From contig CACZOA010000101.1 of NCBI GenBank assembly GCA_902782665.1, forward strand, positions 1-33,903: a stretch of 33,903 nucleotides of DNA, given 5' to 3'. How positions within the stretch are numbered: position 1 is the stretch's first letter; each line of letters starts with the position of its first letter. Under the pieces are notes generated by a model that saw only the letters and a list, made by a program, of their open reading frames with translations, did not search any database and was not told the DNA's origin. This DNA is from an uncultured Bacteroidales bacterium. GTDB lineage: Bacteria > Bacteroidota > Bacteroidia > Bacteroidales > Paludibacteraceae. The position numbers and the translations under genes are program-made. Positions 24,028 to 31,501 of this stretch are shown piece after piece.

Positions 24028-24711
24028 ATGAATTGGAACGACGTCATAGTTTTACTGCAGGCAAACGTAGATAATGATTACCGAGATTTCTCAATCAAAC
24101 TGAGTCCCGGTGTAACAGCCATGTATGGTGTGAGATTGCCAATTCTCAAGCAGATAGCGAAAGATGTATGCAAAGGAGATTGGAAGTCGACGCTGATGGA
24201 GGCAAAAGACGACAGCATCGAAGAGCTGATGATCCAAGGCTACATCATCGGTTTTGCGAAAAGTGACTACGACACATTAATCAAATGTGTCGAGACGTTT
24301 GTCAAGAAGATCAAAGTATGGAGTGTATGCGACACCACCGTCGCAACATTCAAATTCGTGCGGAAAGAAAAAGAGAAGACGTGGGATTTCCTTGACTTTT
24401 ACGTTAAAGACGCTGATGTATGGAACCGTCGTTTCGCAGCAGTGATGATGCTCAGCCATTTCGTCGACGAGGAATATATCGACAGAGTGTTGGAAAGACT
24501 CTCAACCATGTCGCCGACAGGTTATTACGCTGAAATGGGAATAGCGTGGGCTATCAAAGGATGCTACTCCAAATTCCCAGAAAAGACAAAAGCGATCTTA
24601 GAAAAGAATATTTTGGCAAAAGAGGTGCAGAACAGGGCTATTCAAAAAATATGCGAGTCGCTCCGCACTTCAAAAGAAGAAAAAGAATATTTACGGACAC
24701 TAAAATCATAA
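24028..24711 (+). CDS. DNA alkylation repair protein, AlkD-like (HEAT repeats)
   Basis: This 227-residue all-helical protein of the AlkD/AlkC-like superfamily has HEAT-like repeats that cradle DNA. Family segments are GVRLPILKQIAKDVCKGDW, EELMIQGYIIG, VKKIKVWSVCDTT and WNRRFAAVMMLSHFVD, followed by MGIAWAIKGCYSKFPEKT. Members of the classical branch excise N3- and N7-alkylated purines with the conserved Asp and Trp in the concave face; this branch (DNA alkylation repair family in Bacteroidota and Firmicutes) has less tested activity. The next gene starts 4 nt after its stop, so they form an operon. Confidence 0.88.
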   Translation: MNWNDVIVLLQANVDNDYRDFSIKLSPGVTAMYGVRLPILKQIAKDVCKGDWKSTLMEAKDDSIEELMIQGYIIGFAKSDYDTLIKCVETFVKKIKVWSVCDTTVATFKFVRKEKEKTWDFLDFYVKDADVWNRRFAAVMMLSHFVDEEYIDRVLERLSTMSPTGYYAEMGIAWAIKGCYSKFPEKTKAILEKNILAKEVQNRAIQKICESLRTSKEEKEYLRTLKS

Positions 24712-24715
24712 AGGA

Positions 24716-25669
24716 ATGAAAAAGTTCAGATTCGTCATTCTCGGAGCAGGAAACATTGCCGAGAAATTCGCTGATGCAGTCAGCCAGATCAATGATTGTG
24801 AAGTTACGGCTATAGGAAGCAGAAGTGCGGAAAGAGCAGAGGCTTTCGCGAAGAAATTCAATATAGAAGCATCTTTCGGCAACTATGAAGAGATGTTGGA
24901 CACAATCCATCCGGACGCCGCTTATATCGCGACAACACACAATACACATGCCAAGCTGATCAAACTTTGTATCGGCAAAAACATTCCCGTGATATGCGAG
25001 AAGACAATGTGTATGAACGCGAAAGAGGCAGAGGAGGTTTGCTCTCTAGCAAAAGAGAAGAAGACTTTTCTCATGGAGGCTATGTGGAGCCGATTCCTTC
25101 CTGCTGTAAAGAAAGCTAAAGAGTGGATTGCGGAAGGTAAGATTGGCAAACCTGTGATGGCACAGCTCCAGATTGGCAACAGATACCAGTTTGCGGCCGA
25201 CAACCGTTTCTTCAGCAAAGAGTTAGGTGGAGGTGCCGCACTCGACCTTGGAGTCTACGGCTACCAGATCACCACATTCCTTGTAGGTGAGGAGGTGAAG
25301 GACGTCAATTGTCAGGCAAGATATTCACACACTGGCGTCGACACAACAGACCATATATCCATGCGTGCAGGCGACTGTCTGATAGACATCACAGCGACAA
25401 TCGAGACAAAGATAGACGAGAACCTTATCGTCTACGGAGAGAACGGAAAAATCATACTGCCACATTCCCAATGGGCCGACGAGTGTATTTATGAAAGCAC
25501 AGACGGCATAAAAGTTGTTTTCAGCGACAATGAGACGAAAAACGGTTTTGTCGGAGAAATACAAGAGACAATCAAATGTGTGCAGGAAGGAAAACTTCAA
25601 AGCGACATCGTCCCACATTCTTTGACAATCAACTGTGCAAAGGTGTTGGATATGATAACACAGAAATAA
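24716..25669 (+). CDS. Gfo/Idh/MocA-family oxidoreductase
   Basis: This 317-residue NAD(P)-dependent dehydrogenase has an N-terminal Rossmann fold (FVILGAGNIAEKFADAV, residues 6-22), then ATTHNTHAKL and ICEKTMCMNAKEAEE, where the conserved Lys of the usual EKP motif is kept but Pro is replaced by Thr. The C-terminal domain includes LMEAMWSRFLPAVKKAKEWI and ELGGGAALDLGVYGYQ, the pattern of the dihydrodiol dehydrogenase-like branch that acts on sugars or cyclic diols. The substrate cannot be told from sequence. It starts 4 nt after the AlkD-like stop and is followed by a strong terminator, so it ends the operon. No linked sugar-use genes were seen. Confidence 0.9.
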   Translation: MKKFRFVILGAGNIAEKFADAVSQINDCEVTAIGSRSAERAEAFAKKFNIEASFGNYEEMLDTIHPDAAYIATTHNTHAKLIKLCIGKNIPVICEKTMCMNAKEAEEVCSLAKEKKTFLMEAMWSRFLPAVKKAKEWIAEGKIGKPVMAQLQIGNRYQFAADNRFFSKELGGGAALDLGVYGYQITTFLVGEEVKDVNCQARYSHTGVDTTDHISMRAGDCLIDITATIETKIDENLIVYGENGKIILPHSQWADECIYESTDGIKVVFSDNETKNGFVGEIQETIKCVQEGKLQSDIVPHSLTINCAKVLDMITQK

Positions 25670-25676
25670 AAAAAAC

Positions 25677-25706
25677 GAGTGTCCACCGATAAAACGATGG
25701 ACACTC
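25677..25706. terminator. Bidirectional terminator between convergent operons
   Basis: A 9-bp perfect stem (GAGTGTCCA at 25677-25685, TGGACACTC at 25698-25706), extended by two inner pairs, lies between the convergent Gfo/Idh and thioesterase genes. The minus strand continues with G then a long T run, a strong terminator. The plus strand continues with ATCTTTTATAG, a weaker one. Confidence 0.87.
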
Positions 25707-25742
25707 ATCTTTTATAGTAATTCCAAAGAGGAATCTACTTAA

Positions 25743-26159
25743 TCACATGAACGAATCAAATTCGTAATCCTTTTTAGATCGGTATGCCAAACCTGTGACA
25801 ACTGCAAGAACCTCATTGTTCTGATTCTTCACTTTAATATCACAATATGGCAATTTATAATGGTTCACCACCTCCGCACACTCTGCATAAAGGTGGTCTC
25901 CCAACTGAGCGGATTTGACAAACGTGATGGTATTGGAAATACCTAACGACAATATGCCATGACAATTGGCGACAGCCGCAAACGCAAGGTCAGCCAAAGT
26001 ATACATCACCCCACCCTGACAAACTCCTGCAGCGTTCAAATGACATTCTTTCACTATCAGCTCTGCACATGCATAACCTTCACGAACTTCCGTCAGTTGA
26101 GCACCTATACTCTGAGCAAACTTGTCGCTACTGTTTAGTCGTTCAAGCAACGTCGCCAT
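25743..26159 (-). CDS. PaaI-family hot-dog thioesterase
   Basis: This 138-residue acyl-CoA thioesterase is of the PaaI type. The hot-dog signature is HLNAAGVCQGGVMYTLADLAF (about 40-60), followed by SLGISNTITFVKSAQLGDHLYAE and the terminal strand region YCDIKVKNQNNEVLAVVTGLAYR. PaaI enzymes hydrolyse hydroxyphenylacetyl-CoA and related aryl-CoAs, which fits this operon: it could release arylacetyl-CoA when the pathway stalls and recycle CoA. Its ATG overlaps the aminotransferase stop (TAATG), so the two are translationally coupled. It is the last gene of the aryl-acid run and is followed by a strong terminator. Confidence 0.9.
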   Translation of the reverse strand: MATLLERLNSSDKFAQSIGAQLTEVREGYACAELIVKECHLNAAGVCQGGVMYTLADLAFAAVANCHGILSLGISNTITFVKSAQLGDHLYAECAEVVNHYKLPYCDIKVKNQNNEVLAVVTGLAYRSKKDYEFDSFM

Positions 26160-27469
26160 TAATGATTCTTTTTAAATGATTCAATTCGCTCCTTGAACAA
26201 AGGTTCCTGCTCCTTCTTGAAGAACGATGTGCAGATACGTACACCCTGCTCATTAGATCCCATAGTATCCAATGGGAATACAGCGATTCCGTAGTACATC
26301 AATTCACGAGTCAACTCCAAATCATTCATGTTAGGATATTGGACAGTGAAGTAGAAACCATCAGCCAACGGAGCACCCATATCGTTGTCATAAACCAAAT
26401 AGAATCCATTTGAAAGAAGCACATCCTTCATGAATTTTGCACGACGTCCATACTCCTTAACATCATCCAAGAAGTTGTAACGTCCTTCACAAGCAGCCTC
26501 CATCAAAGCAGACATCGCATGCTGTACACTGTGTGTTGTTCCACTTGACAATGTGTACATCAAACGGTTGCAGAAGAAGTTACCGAACTCTCCCACTCCA
26601 AACTTGTCTGCCAATGGCTTGTAGACACGCTTATACAGCTTATTGCTGATACAAGTGACACCGATTCTCTGTCCGGCATAAGAGAATGCCTTCGAACCAG
26701 AAATCCACAAAACATAGTTGTCTGTATATTTAGCCACAGTAGCCTGATAAGGAGCCTCATAAGGATGAGACAAATCACGACGGAAATCCATCGCAAAATA
26801 AGCCAAATCCTCCAAAACAATCACATCATACTTATCTGCCAAACCAGCGATTCCTTTCAATTCCTCCTCTGTGAAGCAAACCCATGATGGATTATTAGGG
26901 TTTGAATAGACAATCGAGTTGATGTTTCCTGCAGAAAGGATCTCCTCAAGCTTCTTGATCAACGCGTCGCCACGGAAATCATGGATATCCAAACCGATAT
27001 GATTCAATCCAATGACATCACACTGTGTAGTCTGAACTGGGAATCCAGGCTGTATGAATAGAACTGTATCTTTCTTTGTGCCAGCACAAGCATGGTGAAT
27101 TGCCATAAAAGACGCGAATGTACCCTGCATACTACCTGTAGTAGGGATACAGCAAAGAGGATCGATATCAACGCCTATGAATGCCTTAACAAACTGAGAC
27201 GCAGCATTCTTGATACGTGGTATACCACCATTAGGAGGATAAATTGTCGCACAACCATTTGCCAACGCCTCCTGCTCTGCCTTCAATGCAATCTCTGATG
27301 GTTTCAAACCAGGGACACCCATCTCAAGATGAATGATCTGCTGTCCTGTCTTCTCCTCCAACAAACGCGACAACGCTTGAATATCACGAATTGTCGCATG
27401 TGAGAAATCACCCAATGCCATCGAATTAATGGCATCTGTCACTATTTGATAATCTAATGGTGTATTCAA
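26159..27469 (-). CDS. PLP-dependent aminotransferase, class I/II (aromatic amino acid, inferred)
   Basis: This 436-residue fold-type I aminotransferase binds PLP on Lys260 in SGSKAFSYAGQRIG. Other landmarks are YSNPNNPSWVCFTEEELKG, VLEDLAYFAMDFR with the Asp that pairs the pyridine nitrogen, and VRICTSFF with the carboxylate-binding Arg near the C-terminus. Context (IorAB, PaaK and an aryl-CoA thioesterase) suggests it interconverts aromatic amino acids and arylpyruvates; that specificity is inference. It follows paaK on the same strand after a hairpin, so it may have partly independent expression. Its stop overlaps the thioesterase start. Confidence 0.9.
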   Translation of the reverse strand: MNTPLDYQIVTDAINSMALGDFSHATIRDIQALSRLLEEKTGQQIIHLEMGVPGLKPSEIALKAEQEALANGCATIYPPNGGIPRIKNAASQFVKAFIGVDIDPLCCIPTTGSMQGTFASFMAIHHACAGTKKDTVLFIQPGFPVQTTQCDVIGLNHIGLDIHDFRGDALIKKLEEILSAGNINSIVYSNPNNPSWVCFTEEELKGIAGLADKYDVIVLEDLAYFAMDFRRDLSHPYEAPYQATVAKYTDNYVLWISGSKAFSYAGQRIGVTCISNKLYKRVYKPLADKFGVGEFGNFFCNRLMYTLSSGTTHSVQHAMSALMEAACEGRYNFLDDVKEYGRRAKFMKDVLLSNGFYLVYDNDMGAPLADGFYFTVQYPNMNDLELTRELMYYGIAVFPLDTMGSNEQGVRICTSFFKKEQEPLFKERIESFKKNH

Positions 27470-27495
27470 AACCTTTGATTTTTAGTTATTAATTA

Positions 27496-27515
27496 GGGGA
27501 GCAAAACTGCTCCCC
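27496..27515 (-). terminator. Hairpin between paaK and the aminotransferase gene
   Basis: A perfect 8-bp GC-rich stem (GGGGAGCA at 27496-27503, TGCTCCCC at 27508-27515, 4-nt loop) lies 14 nt after the paaK stop. The minus strand then reads TAATTAATAA with no T run, so it is more likely an attenuator or mRNA-stabilising stem than a full terminator. Confidence 0.55.
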
Positions 27516-27529
27516 CAACTTTTCAATTA

Positions 27530-28837
27530 TTAATTCTTAAACACACGTTTGTCGTTAACATGCTTTGCCTTACCTGTAGAACGTTCAATACTTCCTGGAG
27601 GCAAAATATGGATATTAGGCTTGATACCGACAAGACTCACGATACGGTCGTAAAGAGGCTTGATAAATGGCATCTGCTTAGCTGGGTTAGGAGAATAGAA
27701 CTCCTCACGAAGCTCAACATCCAAATCGAATGTATCCTCGTTGTTCTTACGATCAACAGTGATGAAGTAGTATGGAGTGTAAGTAGGGAACTCAGTCAAA
27801 ACTGTTTCAATCTGAGATGGGAACACATTCACACCACGGATGATCATCATATCATCTGAACGGCCCAAAATACGGTCCATACGAACAGCTGTACGGCCAC
27901 ACTTACATGGCTCGTAGATCAAACGAGTCAAATCACGAGTACGGTAACGAAGGATTGGCATAGCCTCCTTGCACAAAGATGTGAAAACCAACTCACCAAA
28001 CTCACCTGGAGCGACAGGCTCCAATGTGTCTGGATTGATGATTTCAGGGAAGAACATATCCTCCCAAAGGTGTGTACCGTTCTGGCACTCACACTCACCA
28101 CCGACTCCAGGTCCTGACATCTCAGTCAAACCATAGATATCGATAGCTTTGATACGAAGTTTATCCTCCAACTCCTTACGCATTCCCTCTGTCCAAGGCT
28201 CAGCACCGAAGAAACCGACACGAAGTTTCAAATCTTCAATGTTGACCTTATCACTCTTCTCAATACACTCAGCCAAGTGCAAAGCGTATGAAGGAGTACA
28301 GCAAAGAACTGAAGTACCGAAATCCTTCATCAACATGATCTGCTTCTCTGAATTACCGGCAGAGATAGGCAACTGAACAGCTCCACGCTTGTTTGCTCCA
28401 TCATGAGCACCCAAACCACCTGTGAACAGACCGTAACCGTAAGCCACCTGAACAATGTCACCATGACCGACATTACCAGCAGCCAACACACGAGCTACAC
28501 CCTCTGACCAATTTGCGATATCATTGTCAGTGTAAGTATCAACCACAGGTTTTCCTGTTGTACCGGAAGAGGCATGGATACGGCGCACATCTGTCATTGG
28601 CACTGCCTGCAATCCAAAAGGATACTCATCACGAAGATCATGCTTTGTAGTGAAAGGCAATTTATTAATATCGTCAATGCTTTTGATGTCCTCTGGTTTA
28701 ACTCCAAGTTCATCCATTTTTCTTCTGTAGAACGGAACCTTATCATAACAAGTCTTCACTGTTTTGATAAGACGCTCACTTTGTAATTTGCGCATGTCCT
28801 CACGACTCATGCACTCTATTTCCGGATTATGTATCAT
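27530..28837 (-). CDS. paaK: Phenylacetate-CoA ligase PaaK
   Basis: This 435-residue adenylate-forming ligase makes phenylacetyl-CoA (or another arylacetyl-CoA) from the acid, ATP and CoA. Landmarks are the ATP-binding HASSGTTGKPVV (about 88-99), the AMP-binding DIYGLTEMSGPGVGGEC block, RYRTRDLTRL, GRSDDMMIIRGVNVFP and the terminal IERSTGKAKHVND with the catalytic Lys. The length and motifs fit the anaerobic bacterial type. It lies 26 nt after iorB, forming iorA-iorB-paaK. In fermentative direction it could run in reverse for ATP synthesis only with difficulty (AMP-forming), so acid activation seems its natural role. Confidence 0.95.
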   Translation of the reverse strand: MIHNPEIECMSREDMRKLQSERLIKTVKTCYDKVPFYRRKMDELGVKPEDIKSIDDINKLPFTTKHDLRDEYPFGLQAVPMTDVRRIHASSGTTGKPVVDTYTDNDIANWSEGVARVLAAGNVGHGDIVQVAYGYGLFTGGLGAHDGANKRGAVQLPISAGNSEKQIMLMKDFGTSVLCCTPSYALHLAECIEKSDKVNIEDLKLRVGFFGAEPWTEGMRKELEDKLRIKAIDIYGLTEMSGPGVGGECECQNGTHLWEDMFFPEIINPDTLEPVAPGEFGELVFTSLCKEAMPILRYRTRDLTRLIYEPCKCGRTAVRMDRILGRSDDMMIIRGVNVFPSQIETVLTEFPTYTPYYFITVDRKNNEDTFDLDVELREEFYSPNPAKQMPFIKPLYDRIVSLVGIKPNIHILPPGSIERSTGKAKHVNDKRVFKN

Positions 28838-28863
28838 TTTTGTGATTTAATGAATATTAGATT

Positions 28864-29439
28864 TTATTTTTTCGACGCTTCAACACCACGGTCGAAAGCT
28901 CTCAAGTTAGCTTCAACAACAGCCTCACCCTTACGAGCGAATATCACACTGACAGCCTTACGCAACTGCTCAATGCTCAACACCTCGATATAAGGAGCAG
29001 CCATTCCCAAAAGCACCATGTTGGCACTCTTTGCGCTCTTCAACTCCGCAGCGATCGCCTCGATATCAAGCTGAACGTTTGGCAACGAATTCAACTCACT
29101 CTTCAAAGCTTCTTCATCAGGATAGTTAGGAATGTTGACAAAAGACTTGTTGCTTGTAACGATCATTCCGTCTGGTCTTAGATAAGTGATATAACGAAGT
29201 GCCTCCATTGGCTCCATGCTGATTATGACGTCAGCCTCACCTGTAGGAATCTGGTCACTCCAGATTGGTTCTGTAGACAATCTAAGATTACTCTGAACAT
29301 CTCCTCCTCTTTGGCTCATTCCGTGAACCTCAGCCTGCTTCAAATTGATACCAGCCTCAGTAGCAGCCTCACCTATGATAGTTGCGATAGAAAGGATTCC
29401 CTGACCTCCTACTCCGCAAAGTATAATATCCTTTTTCAT
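28864..29439 (-). CDS. iorB: Indolepyruvate oxidoreductase subunit beta (IorB)
   Basis: This 191-residue gamma-type subunit of the 2-oxoacid:acceptor oxidoreductase family has the N-terminal motif ILCGVGGQGILS and AEVHGMSQRGGDVQSNLR, both diagnostic of IorB. The central ISMEPMEALRYITYL and the terminal AFDRG segments also fit. With IorA it converts arylpyruvates and CoA to arylacetyl-CoA and CO2, or the reverse with reduced ferredoxin. It starts 9 nt after the iorA stop. Confidence 0.95.
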   Translation of the reverse strand: MKKDIILCGVGGQGILSIATIIGEAATEAGINLKQAEVHGMSQRGGDVQSNLRLSTEPIWSDQIPTGEADVIISMEPMEALRYITYLRPDGMIVTSNKSFVNIPNYPDEEALKSELNSLPNVQLDIEAIAAELKSAKSANMVLLGMAAPYIEVLSIEQLRKAVSVIFARKGEAVVEANLRAFDRGVEASKK

Positions 29440-29448
29440 TTCTTACTC

Positions 29449-31080
29449 TTATTTATTATTTTGCTTAGCACGTTCACGGGCATGGCGTGCTGCCACCTGA
29501 ATACATTCACGACGTGGGATAATGACACTCACTCCCTTATAATTGATCTCCTCACGCAAAATCTGTGTGATCTCTGGCATATTCTTTGGCAATGGAACAA
29601 CCACACGGACATGATCCGGATCGACACCCAAACCAAGACAGATAGCCTCATACTTGTTCAAGCCAGCGCTATCCTGTCCTCCTGTCATACCTGTTGTCAA
29701 ATTGTCGCTGATGATAATAGTGACGTTGCTGTTGTCGTTCACAGCATCCAACAATCCCGTCATACCACTATGTGTGAAAGTAGAGTCGCCAATCACAGCG
29801 ATTGCTGGCCAAAGTCCTGCATCAGCAGCACCCTTAGCCATTGTGATGCTGGCACCCATGTCGACACAACTTGCCAAAGCCTTGAATGGAGGCAATGCTC
29901 CCAATGTATAGCAACCGATATCACCGAACACACGTGCATTCTCATACTCCTTAACAACTTCACCCAAAGCTGTATAGACATCACGGTGTCCACAACCCTG
30001 ACACAACTGAGGTGGACGACCAGCCAAATTCTTTGCAGGCTTGAACAAAGGATTGTTCTCCTTACCTAATCCTAAAGAAACATTATCAGGATTCAACTCT
30101 CCTGTACGAGGAAGACGACCTGTCAAACGGCCCTCAACCTTATATGTAGTGTCAACCAACTTCTTTACTTCCTCCTCAACAACTGGCTGACCATCTTCTA
30201 CGACCAAAATCTCAGAGCATACCTCAGCCATCTGCTTGATACCCTCAACAGGCATAGGATACTGAGTAAGCTTCATGATCATATAGTTATCCTCATTGTC
30301 CTTGATACCATTCAAAGCCTCACGGACATAATTGTAACCGATTCCACAGGCAACGATACCGATCCATTTTCCCTTATCACTATTATTAATAGTAATAATG
30401 TCGTTTGTAGAAGACTCACAACTTGCCTTCATCATATCGTTCTGCTTGTCGATCAAATCCAAATAGTTACGACGAGCATTACCAGGCAAAAGCACCCAGT
30501 GTGCATTGTCAGTAGCAGGATTCAATTTGTTCTGATCTGCAGCCTTGCCAATCTCAACAGCAGCACGGCTGTGTGCCAAACGAGTAACTACACGAAGCAA
30601 AACAGGCTCTTTAAGTCTCTCAGAAAGTTCAAAAGCGCTGCTCATCATATCGTAAGCCTCCTGCTGGTTACTTGGCTCGAAGATAGGAATCATTGCAAAC
30701 TTACCATAGAAACGGCTATCTTGCTCATTTTGGCTGGAATGCATCGACGGATCGTCAGCCGCAAGAACGACCACGCCTCCATTGACACCAGTAATAGCAC
30801 TATTAACAAATGCATCAGCACATACGTTCATTCCTACATGTTTCATGCATACCAACGCTCTCTTACCGCAATAGCTCATACCCAAAGCTGCTTCCATCGC
30901 AGTCTTCTCATTAGTACACCAACGACTTCTGACACCTCGTTCAATAGCCTCCTTATTTGTTTGAATAAACTCCGTAATTTCGGTGGATGGAGTACCAGGA
31001 TAGGCATATACGCCACTTAACCCCGCATGTATCGCACCCAACGCAACGGCTTCATCACCAAGTAAAAGTTTTTTTTCCAT
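29449..31080 (-). CDS. iorA: Indolepyruvate oxidoreductase subunit alpha (IorA), lacking the ferredoxin tail
   Basis: This 543-residue TPP-dependent subunit has the pyrimidine-binding half first (LLGDEAVALGAIHAGLSG, YAYPGTPSTEI). The TPP/Mg half follows (LCQGCGHRDVYTALGEV, GDIGCYTLGALPPFKAL, AVIGDSTFTHSGMTGLLDAV). In classical archaeal IorA (about 640 residues) a C-terminal eight-iron ferredoxin domain with CxxCxxC motifs follows. Here the protein stops shortly after IIPRRECIQVAARHA with no such Cys cluster. Electrons would then pass to a separate carrier. It is the first gene of the operon, transcribed from a good promoter at 31145-31179. Confidence 0.93.
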   Translation of the reverse strand: MEKKLLLGDEAVALGAIHAGLSGVYAYPGTPSTEITEFIQTNKEAIERGVRSRWCTNEKTAMEAALGMSYCGKRALVCMKHVGMNVCADAFVNSAITGVNGGVVVLAADDPSMHSSQNEQDSRFYGKFAMIPIFEPSNQQEAYDMMSSAFELSERLKEPVLLRVVTRLAHSRAAVEIGKAADQNKLNPATDNAHWVLLPGNARRNYLDLIDKQNDMMKASCESSTNDIITINNSDKGKWIGIVACGIGYNYVREALNGIKDNEDNYMIMKLTQYPMPVEGIKQMAEVCSEILVVEDGQPVVEEEVKKLVDTTYKVEGRLTGRLPRTGELNPDNVSLGLGKENNPLFKPAKNLAGRPPQLCQGCGHRDVYTALGEVVKEYENARVFGDIGCYTLGALPPFKALASCVDMGASITMAKGAADAGLWPAIAVIGDSTFTHSGMTGLLDAVNDNSNVTIIISDNLTTGMTGGQDSAGLNKYEAICLGLGVDPDHVRVVVPLPKNMPEITQILREEINYKGVSVIIPRRECIQVAARHARERAKQNNK

Positions 31081-31144
31081 TACTGATTTATATATCTATT
31101 TATTTTTATTTTCGTTTTAACCACGTTTTTCCAACTTTAAAACA

Positions 31145-31179
31145 CAAAGATAATCATTTATTTACTATTTCAGCCAATA
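31145..31179 (-). promoter_or_regulatory. Promoter of the iorAB-paaK operon
   Basis: On the minus strand TATCTTTG (31145-31152) matches TAnnTTTG, and TATTGG (31174-31179) lies 21 nt upstream as a near-match -33 box. The iorA ATG is 64 nt downstream. Confidence 0.62.
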
Positions 31180-31324
31180 GTGCGCCGTTAATTTGTTTTG
31201 AACTAACAAATCGAGGCCAATATCTCATACAAATCGCGGAATTTATTCATTTAAATACATCACTCACTAAATCATTTACAAAAAGTGGAATACAAAAACG
31301 CATGTAATATTTCACAACAGATAT

Positions 31325-31355
31325 TTTCATTTTAAAGAATAAAACAATATTTTTG
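31325..31355 (+). promoter_or_regulatory. Candidate promoter of the repeat surface-protein gene
   Basis: TTTC (31325-31328), a 19-nt spacer and TATTTTTG (31348-31355) fit the Bacteroidota promoter with one mismatch at -33. The leader to the ATG at 31502 would be about 140 nt. Confidence 0.5.
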
Positions 31356-31501
31356 CAAAATCATTGTGGATTCTGTTTGTTTTCATTACGAATACATACA
31401 AAACACATTAAATTATTGCGAACAAATACCTGCGGAAATGCGAAAAGCAGATATTATTAAATTTTACTGAAAAACCACTAATAACTAATACATTATACAT
31501 C

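Larger units (their letters stand above)
31081..31501. other. Divergent intergenic region between iorA and the repeat-protein gene
   Basis: This 421-nt A/T-rich region separates divergent genes. It holds a minus-strand promoter for iorA (31145-31179) and a plus-strand promoter for the surface protein (31325-31355) with a leader of about 145 nt. A plus-strand frame at 30987-31307 covers part of it but has no family features and overlaps iorA, so it is not called. Confidence 0.6.

Noticed and set aside
29311-30069. 252-codon plus-strand frame
   Set aside because: It lies antisense to iorB and iorA, whose motifs are clear; the translation is Ser/Thr/His-rich with no family features.
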